From NCBI GenBank assembly GCA_964558415.1, contig CAZLDI010000031.1:1-15223 (forward strand): a stretch of 15,223 nucleotides of DNA, written 5' to 3'. Positions 6,685-14,277 of this stretch are shown piece after piece. Source of the DNA: CAZLDI01 sp964558415. Lineage in GTDB: Bacteria > Chloroflexota > Dehalococcoidia > SM23-28-2 > RBG-16-64-32. The notes under the pieces are model-generated. The model was not told the DNA's origin and searched no databases. It saw nothing but the letters and a program-made list of their open reading frames with translations. The position numbers and the translations under genes were made by a program. Each line of letters begins with the position of its first letter. Positions within the stretch are counted from its first letter, which is position 1.

Positions 6685-7569
6685 CTACCGCCGTTCTATG
6701 AGCTGGATGGAGACGCCGTGAGTGGACGACTGGTTGATACGGGCGACTCGGGCACCGGGCCAGATGCTGGGCTCCGGGTCTGAGACCTTCGCGCCGTTGC
6801 CGCGCAGATAGGAGACCGCCTCATCGAGGTCTTCCACCTGCAGGCTGATGGAGAAGAGGCCTTCGCCGCGCAACTGGAACTGCTCGTAGAAGCGGCCTTC
6901 CGTGGCGACGGGCTGAACGAGCTCCAGGAACGAGTCGCCGATGGGCAGGCGCGCCACTTTGAAGCCTGCCCCCAGGGGCCTGTCGAGTGAGGCGTCTGCC
7001 TTGAGGCCGATGTTACGCGCCCAGACGCTCGTTGCGTCTTCGAGGTCTTCGGTGGCGATGACTACGTGGTCGAGCTTCTTGATCTTCAAGGGTCCTCCTC
7101 CTGTGTCGACGGGGATGAACGGCGTGTCGTACTGGCAAAGGAACGTGTTGACTCCTGCCGTCGAGCGGCGGCTGATGAAGGCGTTGGTGAAGCCGCGCTG
7201 GTCCGCGCGCATCTCCGCGTTCTGGACGCGACTGGCGACGGGATCGGTGACGGTGGCGCCGCGCGATCGCAAGTCAGCGATCGCCTCGTCTATGGGTGCA
7301 GGCTCGAAGGCCAGCATGAACAGGCCCTCATCGTGCTTGTCCAGCGCGTTCTGGAAGAACGAGCCGAAAGGACCTTCGGCGCTCTCTGGGGCCGGCTGAA
7401 GCAGCTCGAGGCTGGCGTTTCCGAGCCAGACCGCGTTGCTCTGCCAGCCAGCGCCCGCGCTGAGCGTCCAGCTCAGCGGGAAGCCAAGGCGCCGCGTGTA
7501 GTCGTCGATGGCCAGCGGCGCGTCTCGCACCAGGGCAACGATGTGGTCGATGCGCCGGACCGGGAGCAT
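6685..7569 (-). CDS. Tandem VOC (glyoxalase-fold) domain protein
   Basis: The 294-residue protein contains two vicinal-oxygen-chelate domains: the first begins VRRIDHIVALV (about 4-145), the second KIKKLDHVVIAT (about 162-290). Each keeps the first ligand histidine (H9, H168) and a LELLQP or LELVQP strand (Q58, Q219). The position of the second ligand histidine is DEGLF (F84) or GEGLF (F239), compared with GEGLHH in the neighbouring epimerase, and the terminal Glu is also replaced (Q289 in domain 2). A normal VOC metal site therefore looks lost. Substrate unknown; the location suggests a CoA-ester-related role, but that is inference. The ATG at 7569 overlaps the preceding stop by one base (TGATG). 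The open frame continues 24 codons farther upstream, without VOC similarity. Confidence 0.85.
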   Translation of the reverse strand: MLPVRRIDHIVALVRDAPLAIDDYTRRLGFPLSWTLSAGAGWQSNAVWLGNASLELLQPAPESAEGPFGSFFQNALDKHDEGLFMLAFEPAPIDEAIADLRSRGATVTDPVASRVQNAEMRADQRGFTNAFISRRSTAGVNTFLCQYDTPFIPVDTGGGPLKIKKLDHVVIATEDLEDATSVWARNIGLKADASLDRPLGAGFKVARLPIGDSFLELVQPVATEGRFYEQFQLRGEGLFSISLQVEDLDEAVSYLRGNGAKVSDPEPSIWPGARVARINQSSTHGVSIQLIERR

Positions 7570-7889
7570 CAGTGTGTCAGCCTGCGGAGGAGGGCGCCAG
7601 CGGCGGCCAGAAAGGCGAGTCCGACGATGATGGAGCCCCACTCGTTCTTGATGATGGGTATGTCTTCAGCGGCGCGCTCTACGCCTACGATGAACAGCGC
7701 CAGGCCGATGGTGGCGACGATCGCGGTCGCCACCTGGCTGCCACGGAGGGCGCGCACGGGGTGACTGCTCTCGATGAGGCCGATCAGCTTCTGCGCCGTC
7801 TCCTCGCTGATGTCGCGCATACCGGCGATGGCTTCCTTGCCCGGCAGTTCTCTGCGCTCACGGGACTCTGCCGGAGGGTTATCGGACAT
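7569..7889 (-). CDS. Small membrane protein, two predicted helices, unknown
   Basis: I do not recognise this 106-residue protein. The first 50 residues are hydrophilic and charged, with a likely amphipathic stretch ISEETAQKLIGLIESSHP. Two hydrophobic segments follow (about 53-71, VATAIVATIGLALFIVGV; about 86-102, SIIVGLAFLAAAGALL), separated by about 15 residues. It ends in RRLTH. There is no signal peptide or catalytic motif. It starts three bases after the mce stop, and its own stop overlaps the VOC start as TGATG, so it is tightly embedded between two VOC-fold genes and is probably translated. Function unknown. Confidence 0.75.
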   Translation of the reverse strand: MSDNPPAESRERRELPGKEAIAGMRDISEETAQKLIGLIESSHPVRALRGSQVATAIVATIGLALFIVGVERAAEDIPIIKNEWGSIIVGLAFLAAAGALLRRLTH

Positions 7890-7892
7890 CGA

Positions 7893-8294
7893 TCATTCGA
7901 TGGGGGTGGCGAGCTCGACGAGGACGCCGCGACTCGCTTTAGGGTGGAGGAAGCAGATCATGCCGGCGATGCCCCGACGGGGCTTCTGGTCCACCAGCGG
8001 GACTTCCTTCCGCTTCAGGTCCTCGAGTTCCGCGTCGACGTCCGGCGTCTGGAAGCAGATGTGGTGAAGCCCCTCGCCTTTCCTCTCGAGGAACTTGCCC
8101 ACCGGGGAATCGGCTGACAGCGGCTGCAGCAGCTCGATCTCGCTCTGACCGATGGTGAGCAGGGCGGCCCTGACGCCCTGGTCCGCTACTTCGGCTGACG
8201 CGTGCACGTGGAGGCCGAGGGTGTCGCGGTAGAACTTGAGGGCTTCGTCGAGGCTGTGGACGGCGATGCCGATGTGGTGGATCTTGTCGATCAT
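7893..8294 (-). CDS. mce: Methylmalonyl-CoA epimerase
   Basis: Interconverts (S)- and (R)-methylmalonyl-CoA, making the epimer used by the mutase. The 133-residue single VOC domain starts MIDKIHHIGIAVHSL and has H7, Q57 in IELLQPL, the GEGLHHI motif (H77/H78) and E127 in LVELAT. These match the four metal ligands known for the family (His, Gln, His, Glu), and length is typical. The ATG at 8294 has GGAG seven bases upstream and overlaps, as ATGA, the stop of the open frame running through the repeat array. A 40-base open frame extension upstream lies in the array and is not part of the protein. Its first 40 bases are duplicated at 9076-9115. Confidence 0.94.
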   Translation of the reverse strand: MIDKIHHIGIAVHSLDEALKFYRDTLGLHVHASAEVADQGVRAALLTIGQSEIELLQPLSADSPVGKFLERKGEGLHHICFQTPDVDAELEDLKRKEVPLVDQKPRRGIAGMICFLHPKASRGVLVELATPIE

Positions 8295-9115
8295 GCGTGA
8301 GCTCCGACGTCTTCGTGCGCACGGAGATGGTCGCGGCAGGGTCCCGGAACACGTGCTATGGCAGCGCCGCGTGCACGGACAGATTCCTTCACGTAGGGAC
8401 TCTCTTCCGCGCACGAGATTGGTTGCCGCTCAGAATGACAAGCGCGGAGGCTGTGGACGGCGATGTCTTCGCGCGCACGGAGATTGTCGCGGCAGAGTCC
8501 CGGAACACGTGCTATGGCAGCGCCGCGTGCACGGACAGATTCCTTCGCGTCGGGACGGTCTTCCGCGCACGAGATTGGTTGCCGCTCAGAATGACAGGCG
8601 CGGGAGTTGTGGACGGCGACGTCTTCGCGCGCACGGATATGGTCGCGGCAGGGTCCCGGGACACGTTCTAGGACAGCGCTGCGTGCACGGACAGATTCCT
8701 TCGCGTAGGGACGGTCTTCCACGCGCGAATTTGATTGCCGCTCAGAATGACAGGCGCGCAGGGTGTGGACGACGATGCCTTCGTGCGCACGGATATGGTC
8801 GCGGCAGGGTCCCGGGACACGTGCTATGGCAGCGCCGCGTGCACGGACAGATTCCTTCGCGTAGGGACGGTCTTCCGCGCACGTAATTGGTTGCCGCTCA
8901 GAATGACAGGCGCGGAGGGTGTGGACGGCGACGTCTTCGTGCGCACGGAGATTGTCGCGGCAGGGTCCCGGAACACATGCTGTAACGGCGCTGCGGGCAC
9001 GGACAGATTCCTTCGCGTAGGGACGGTCTTCCGCGCACAAGATTGGTTGCCGCTCAGAATGACAGGCGCGGAGGGTGTGGACGGCGATGCCGATGTGGTG
9101 GATCTTCTCGATCAT
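8291..9115 (-). CDS. Doubtful 274-codon open frame spanning the repeat array
   Basis: This frame begins at the outer copy of the mce start (MIEKIHHIGIAVHTL) and continues through five 52-residue repeats, each starting RACHSERQ and rich in Arg, Ala, Cys and His. It ends in a TGA that overlaps the intact mce ATG. It stays open only because 156 is a multiple of three and no indels occurred. Most differences between units change the amino acid, and CHSER-type peptides are typical false translations of dispersed bacterial repeats, so a functional protein is unlikely. It may still be translated, because its start is coupled by ATGA to the upstream gene and its end is coupled to mce. Confidence 0.25.
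   Translation of the reverse strand: MIEKIHHIGIAVHTLRACHSERQPILCAEDRPYAKESVRARSAVTACVPGPCRDNLRAHEDVAVHTLRACHSERQPITCAEDRPYAKESVRARGAAIARVPGPCRDHIRAHEGIVVHTLRACHSERQSNSRVEDRPYAKESVRARSAVLERVPGPCRDHIRAREDVAVHNSRACHSERQPISCAEDRPDAKESVRARGAAIARVPGLCRDNLRAREDIAVHSLRACHSERQPISCAEESPYVKESVRARGAAIARVPGPCRDHLRAHEDVGAHA
8306..9085. repeat. Tandem array of five 156-bp units
   Basis: The units start at 8306, 8462, 8618, 8774 and 8930, each followed exactly 156 bases later by the next; the sixth position (9086) enters the mce-like copy. No indel separates the units, and differences are scattered substitutions, with unit 3 the most diverged. The best conserved parts are GCACGGACAGATTCCTTCGCG and GCCGCTCAGAATGAC on the plus strand (minus strand GTCATTCTGAGCGGC, like the dispersed CATTCTGAGCG repeats of many bacterial genomes). 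There are no spacers, so it is not a CRISPR array. Confidence 0.97.
9076..9115 (-). pseudogene. Duplicated 5' end of mce (13 codons), probable original start
   Basis: These 40 bases match 8255-8294, the start of intact mce, with one mismatch (9107 versus 8286, Glu for Asp at codon 3). The ATG overlaps the stop of the third DinB-like gene as ATGA, the same junction style as between the first two DinB-like genes. This suggests it is the original mce start, cut off by the array, while 8255-8294 is the rebuilt copy in front of the intact gene. Confidence 0.8.
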
Positions 9116-9573
9116 ATCCCTTCCTTCTTGCGCCAGTCCCGGATCGCGGGGGCATGCTCACGGTAGTGCTCCGCGCCGGTGCCGACCAGGATGCGATGGG
9201 CGGCGCGGCCCTCGGCGAAGCGATCCTCCGGCACGTCGCGCGCGGCGGCGGCGAAAAGGTCTTTGCTCACGCGCAGTTCTTCCAGGATCGCCTGGGGGCT
9301 CGCGGACTGCCAGGTCTGGACGAAGCGCGCATTGTGGGCGTCCGAGTCGTCGTAGTTCACGCCCTCAGGGACCGGGCGCTCGCCGCGCGAAATACGCTCC
9401 AGCGCGTCGTCCATCTCGTGATGCCAGCCAATGATGTGGCCGAGGATGTCGCGTACGCTCCAACCGTCGTACCAGGTGCGCAGGATCTGCTCATCCGTGA
9501 GGCCTTCGAGGGCGGATAAGAGCTCCCCAAACGCTTCGTCGAGTTCCGCCAGTAGTTGCTCTTTGGTGGCCAA
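9112..9573 (-). CDS. DinB/ClbS-DfsB-like four-helix protein, third of three paralogs
   Basis: A 153-residue DinB-superfamily (DUF1706, ClbS/DfsB-like) protein of unknown substrate; the fold binds a metal through three histidines in a four-helix bundle. Here H46 in RDILGHIIGWHHEM and H136/H140 in EHYREHAPAI fit that triad. It is collinear and clearly homologous with the first paralog (10039-10500), sharing the GWHHEM, RGERP and AEGRAAHR-type blocks. The TTG at 9573, one base after the preceding stop and seven bases after GGGAGGGG, was chosen over an ATG at 9630 inside the upstream gene. Its stop overlaps the ATG of the duplicated mce start. Confidence 0.85.
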   Translation of the reverse strand: MATKEQLLAELDEAFGELLSALEGLTDEQILRTWYDGWSVRDILGHIIGWHHEMDDALERISRGERPVPEGVNYDDSDAHNARFVQTWQSASPQAILEELRVSKDLFAAAARDVPEDRFAEGRAAHRILVGTGAEHYREHAPAIRDWRKKEGI

Positions 9574-9574
9574 G

Positions 9575-10042
9575 TTAGATCCCCTCCCGCTCGCGCCAGG
9601 CCATGATAGCGGCGGCGTGTTCGGCATCATGGGCTATGCTGCCGTCGACCGCGGGGTCCCCGTAATGCTCCTCGTCCAGCGCACGTTCTGGGGCCGCGGC
9701 AATCGCTTCCAGCACGCGTGATCGCGCGAATTCCAGGTCGGCCATCACCTGGCCAACGCTCAGGCCACGCCGGAGAGTCGCGATGAGGCCGTTGAGAGCG
9801 TCCGTTTGATCCGCATCCATGGCCGCAAAGCCTGGCCCGCCGCCGCGAGAGACGCGGCCTATCTCCCAGTAGCGAATTTCGTCCCAGAAGGTGACGTGAG
9901 TGAGGTGGTCCTTAATGGACCAGCCGTCAGGCCCAGGTTGGGACATGTGCTCCTCGGCCAGACCGGACACCGCCTTCAGCAGGGTGGAGCGCGCCGCGCC
10001 CAGGTCGGTGAGGAGCCGGGCTCGCGAGCGGGTCGCCGTCAT
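9575..10042 (-). CDS. DinB-like four-helix protein, middle of three paralogs
   Basis: A 155-residue DinB-superfamily protein, more divergent than its two neighbours. It has DGWSIKDHLTHVTFW (H46/H49), HDAEHAAAI (H138, H142) and the same WREREGI C-terminus as the first paralog. The His pattern fits a DinB metal site. Substrate unknown; members of this superfamily include thiol-dependent transferases and maleylpyruvate isomerase-like enzymes. The ATG at 10042 overlaps the stop of the preceding gene as ATGA. Its last codons, GAG CGG GAG GGG, also form the ribosome binding site of the next gene. Confidence 0.85.
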   Translation of the reverse strand: MTATRSRARLLTDLGAARSTLLKAVSGLAEEHMSQPGPDGWSIKDHLTHVTFWDEIRYWEIGRVSRGGGPGFAAMDADQTDALNGLIATLRRGLSVGQVMADLEFARSRVLEAIAAAPERALDEEHYGDPAVDGSIAHDAEHAAAIMAWREREGI

Positions 10043-10500
10043 ATGCCCTCGCGTTCACGCCACTCGCGAATCGGGGCGGCGTGTTCGGGGTAGTGGTCAA
10101 GGCTGATGATGTGCAGGACTCGATGCGCGGTGCGTCCTTCCTCAAACTTGTCTTCGGCGACTTTACGTACGGCCTCCACGAAGGCGTTCTTGCTGGACTT
10201 CAACTCCGCGACAACTTGCGCTCCGCTCTTACCACGAAGTTGGCCGGCAAAGCGCTCGTTCCAGAAGTGCGGATTGGTGCTGTAGTCGGCGTCCTCGGGG
10301 ATGGGCCGCTCGCCGCGAACGATGCGGTCGAACACGCCGATCATTTCGTGATGCCAGCCGGCGCAGTGAGACAGGATGTCTTTGGCGGACCACTCACCGT
10401 ACCAAACCTGGCTCAGCTGGTCCTCGGTTAGGCCGTCTACCGCCTGAAGGAGAGCGTCGAATTCGGCGTCGAGGGCTTTGAGGAGGTCTTCCTTGCCCAT
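10039..10500 (-). CDS. DinB/ClbS-DfsB-like four-helix protein, first of three paralogs
   Basis: A 153-residue protein of the DinB/ClbS-DfsB type: an N-terminal helix KEDLLKALDAEFDALLQAV, then WSAKDILSHCAGWHHEM with H45, RGERPIPED, and LDHYPEHAAPIREW with H136 and H140. It is the same length as the third paralog, with which it aligns end to end. It starts nine bases after the mcmA1 stop, with no strong ribosome binding site, suggesting translation follows from mcmA1. A role in methylmalonyl-CoA metabolism or protection of the B12 enzyme would be a guess from position. Confidence 0.87.
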   Translation of the reverse strand: MGKEDLLKALDAEFDALLQAVDGLTEDQLSQVWYGEWSAKDILSHCAGWHHEMIGVFDRIVRGERPIPEDADYSTNPHFWNERFAGQLRGKSGAQVVAELKSSKNAFVEAVRKVAEDKFEEGRTAHRVLHIISLDHYPEHAAPIREWREREGI

Positions 10501-10509
10501 CGCTGAGAC

Positions 10510-12177
<1,668 letters not shown>

Positions 12178-12255
12178 CGATAGCCCTTTCTCCCGTCGCG
12201 ACGCGTTTCGGCTTCGCTTACGATGACGTGATTCGCCCTTGGCTGTAGCGGCACG

Positions 12256-12285
12256 AGTGTATCGTTCCCAAACGAAGGGTGTCAA
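12256..12285 (-). promoter_or_regulatory. mcmA1 promoter
   Basis: The minus strand has TTGACA (12285-12280), an 18-base spacer and TACACT (12261-12256). Both hexamers are identical to those of the rRNA promoter in this window. The predicted start near 12249 gives a leader of about 72 bases before the TTG start of mcmA1. Confidence 0.8.
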
Positions 12286-12302
12286 ACGAGCAGCCTCGCG
12301 GT

Positions 12303-12308
12303 TATACT
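12303..12308 (+). promoter_or_regulatory. Predicted -10 box for the exchanger gene
   Basis: TATACT lies 11 bases before the ATG at 12320, so the transcript would begin about five bases before the start codon or be nearly leaderless. The -35 region is poor, and it shares bases with the -35 box of the divergent mcmA1 promoter. Confidence 0.4.
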
Positions 12309-12319
12309 GCGTCCTGATT

Positions 12320-13630
12320 ATGCTCCAAGCGTCCACGGCGCCCAGCGCCGGAAACCATCCCGCTCGCGCGTGGGCGATCATCGCGATTGCCGTGCTGGCG
12401 GCGCTCCCGGCACCGATATTGCGGTTGCTGGAAGAGACAGGCACCGACCTCGGACTGCCACCGCTCGCCGAGTCGGCAGTGTTCGGGCTGGGGATATTCG
12501 CGGCGGCGACCCTGCTTGTATGGGCGTCGGAGGTAGCGGAGACAGAGGTCTCTGCGGCACTGGCACTGGTTGTGCTGGCGCTGATCGCGGTGCTACCTGA
12601 GTATGCGGTAGACCTGTACTTCGCCTGGACGGCGCCGGACAATCCGGAGAACGCCCACCTGGCGATTGCCAATATGACAGGGGCGAACAGGCTGCTGGTG
12701 GGGATGGCGTGGCCGGCGATCTTCCTGATCTTCTACTTGAAACAGCGCAAGACTGACATGGCCATCGAGCCATCGAACTCCCTGGGCATACTGTTCCTCG
12801 GCGCGGCAACGCTGTACAGCTTCTCGATCCCGCTGCGGGGGCACCTCTCGCTCGTGGACACGGCGGTCATGTTCAGCCTGTTCGCCGCCTACCTGTATCT
12901 ATCGTCCCGCGCGCCGCCTGAGGAGGAGCGGGTGTTCGTTGGACCTGCGGCCGCGATCGCCGCGCTGGGAAGGGGGCAAAGGCGGATCGCCATCCTCGCA
13001 ATGTTCGGGTACGCGGCAGCAGTCATCTTGGCGGCGGCGGAGCCGTTCGCGGAAGGGCTGGTGGAGACGGGCGAGAACGCCGGCGTGGATGAGTTCCTTC
13101 TGGTGCAATGGGTTGCGCCGCTTGCGTCCGAGACACCCGAGTTCGTGCTGGCCGGGTTGCTGGCGATGCGGGGCCGGCACCATGCGGCCATGACGATTCT
13201 GATCTCGTCCAAGGTCAATCAGTGGACGCTCCTCATTGGGAGCCTGCCGCTTGCCTATAGCATCTCCGGCGGCACGCTGGACCCGCTGGACTTCGATGCA
13301 CGGCAGTCGGAAGAGGTATTCCTGACCGCAGGTCAATCGCTTTTCGCCGTGGCGATTCTGATAAGCCTCAGTATGAACCGATGGGAGGCGGGCATTCTAG
13401 CGGGGCTCTTCCTGACGCAGTTCTTCTTCACCGACCCCAGCATCAGAATCGGTTATGGCGCGTTTTACACTGCGCTGGCAGTCCTGGTGTTGCTGCGCGA
13501 CGTGCCTGGCGTGCCCCGTTTCCTCCGCGCGGCGAAGCGAACGGCGTTCGAGCAACCGAACGACCGGGACAGGCAGCCCGACCGCCACCGCGGGGAGCGG
13601 GACGGTGGCAAAGAGGTGGACGACGGGTGA
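12320..13630 (+). CDS. CaCA-family (sodium/calcium exchanger-like) cation antiporter
   Basis: An integral membrane protein with about ten hydrophobic segments and the two inverted alpha repeats of cation/Ca2+ exchangers. Alpha-1 has LIAVLPEYAVDLYFA (about 88-102) and then NMTGANRLLVG. Alpha-2 has APLASETPEFVLAGL and then ISSKVNQWTLLIGSLP. The Pro-Glu pair is kept in both repeats, as expected for ion-binding glutamates. The exchanged ions cannot be named. The C-terminal 35 residues are hydrophilic and rich in Arg, Asp and Glu. The ATG at 12320 gives 436 residues; the frame is open 27 codons farther upstream, but that stretch overlaps the promoters. It is divergent from mcmA1 and converges on tRNA-Val 14 bases downstream. 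Confidence 0.87.
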   Translation: MLQASTAPSAGNHPARAWAIIAIAVLAALPAPILRLLEETGTDLGLPPLAESAVFGLGIFAAATLLVWASEVAETEVSAALALVVLALIAVLPEYAVDLYFAWTAPDNPENAHLAIANMTGANRLLVGMAWPAIFLIFYLKQRKTDMAIEPSNSLGILFLGAATLYSFSIPLRGHLSLVDTAVMFSLFAAYLYLSSRAPPEEERVFVGPAAAIAALGRGQRRIAILAMFGYAAAVILAAAEPFAEGLVETGENAGVDEFLLVQWVAPLASETPEFVLAGLLAMRGRHHAAMTILISSKVNQWTLLIGSLPLAYSISGGTLDPLDFDARQSEEVFLTAGQSLFAVAILISLSMNRWEAGILAGLFLTQFFFTDPSIRIGYGAFYTALAVLVLLRDVPGVPRFLRAAKRTAFEQPNDRDRQPDRHRGERDGGKEVDDG

Positions 13631-13644
13631 ACGGGCCGGCTTGC

Positions 13645-13721
13645 TGGTGGGCGATGGAGGACTCGAACCTCCGACCTTCTCGGTGTAAGCGAGACGCTCT
13701 GACCAACTGAGCTAATCGCCC
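13645..13721 (-). tRNA. tRNA-Val (anticodon TAC)
   Basis: The minus strand folds as a full 77-base tRNA: acceptor GGGCGAT/ATCGCCC, D-arm GCTCAGTTGGTCAGAGC, anticodon arm TCTCG-CTTACAC-CGAGA with anticodon TAC (Val), variable loop AGGTC, and T-arm GGAGG-TTCGAGT-CCTCC. It ends in discriminator A and an encoded CCA (13647-13645). Confidence 0.98.
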
Positions 13722-13732
13722 GCGCGTAATCG

Positions 13733-13738
13733 ATTTTA
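13733..13738 (-). promoter_or_regulatory. Predicted tRNA-Val promoter, extended -10
   Basis: The minus strand reads TGCTAAAAT, an extended -10 with hexamer TAAAAT (13738-13733). It would start transcription about five bases before the mature tRNA. No good -35 box is seen at the usual distance. Confidence 0.45.
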
Positions 13739-13770
13739 GCAGTTATTTGCGGCAGAGAAAGAGGCTCGGC

Positions 13771-14265
13771 GTGCAAGGGTGGAAACTGAGGATCGCAGCT
13801 TCGGCGGCGATTGGGACGTCGGTGTTGCTTCTTGCGTGTGGGGGGGGCTCGCCGCCTGAAGCAACACCAACCCCGCACCTGCCCTTGACTGCCGAGAACC
13901 TGGCGGAGCAGCTACGAGACGCCGGGGCGCCGGTGGGCGAGACGGCCAGCTACAACGAGAGCACGGATCCTGACGGGTTGCTCGGGCGCCCGGGCCAATA
14001 TCTGAGCCGCATAAACTTCGCGGACCTGCGGATACGCCCGCTGGCCTCCGACGTCATCGAGGTCAAGGACGGCGGCGCGATCGAGGTGTTCGCGAGCCCA
14101 GCAGATGCGGCACGCAGGCTCGACAGTCTTGAGGGTATCGCAGGGGACCTGGCGACTCGCAGGCACGTTGAGGGAAGAGTGCTGCTGCGCCTGTCGGACG
14201 CGTTGACTGTTGAAGAGGCGTCGGTGTACGAAGGGGCCTTCAGGACGGTCGTGCGCGGTGATTAG
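13771..14265 (+). CDS. Small predicted lipoprotein, unknown function
   Basis: From the GTG at 13771 the product has 164 residues and a lipoprotein signal: a basic N-terminus (WKLR), a hydrophobic stretch and the lipobox LLAC with C23. After cleavage the mature protein begins CGGGSPPEATPTP, a flexible linker, followed by about 130 residues of mixed alpha/beta sequence that I cannot assign to a family. It is expected on the outer face of the cytoplasmic membrane. GTG was preferred because GAGG lies six bases upstream; a TTG at 13747 would add eight basic residues. It is divergent from tRNA-Val and convergent with the EamA gene, with a 12-base gap. Confidence 0.8.
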   Translation: MQGWKLRIAASAAIGTSVLLLACGGGSPPEATPTPHLPLTAENLAEQLRDAGAPVGETASYNESTDPDGLLGRPGQYLSRINFADLRIRPLASDVIEVKDGGAIEVFASPADAARRLDSLEGIAGDLATRRHVEGRVLLRLSDALTVEEASVYEGAFRTVVRGD

Positions 14266-14277
14266 CGTCGCAGCGCA

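Noticed and set aside
8306..9085. CRISPR array
   Set aside because: Units are similar along their whole 156 bp with no unique spacers, and no cas genes are nearby.
8236..9166. Plus-strand open frames across the repeat array
   Set aside because: They are by-products of a GC-rich repeat whose period is a multiple of three, are broken by stops in units 3 to 5, and have no ribosome binding site or known family.
12178..12672. 165-codon N-terminal extension of the mutase large subunit
   Set aside because: It is antisense to the exchanger gene, rich in Ser/Ala with no mutase similarity, and crosses the mcmA1 promoter.
13455..13710. Open frames running through tRNA-Val on the plus strand
   Set aside because: They end in the familiar GGLEPPTFSV-type peptide that arises from reading a tRNA on the wrong strand.
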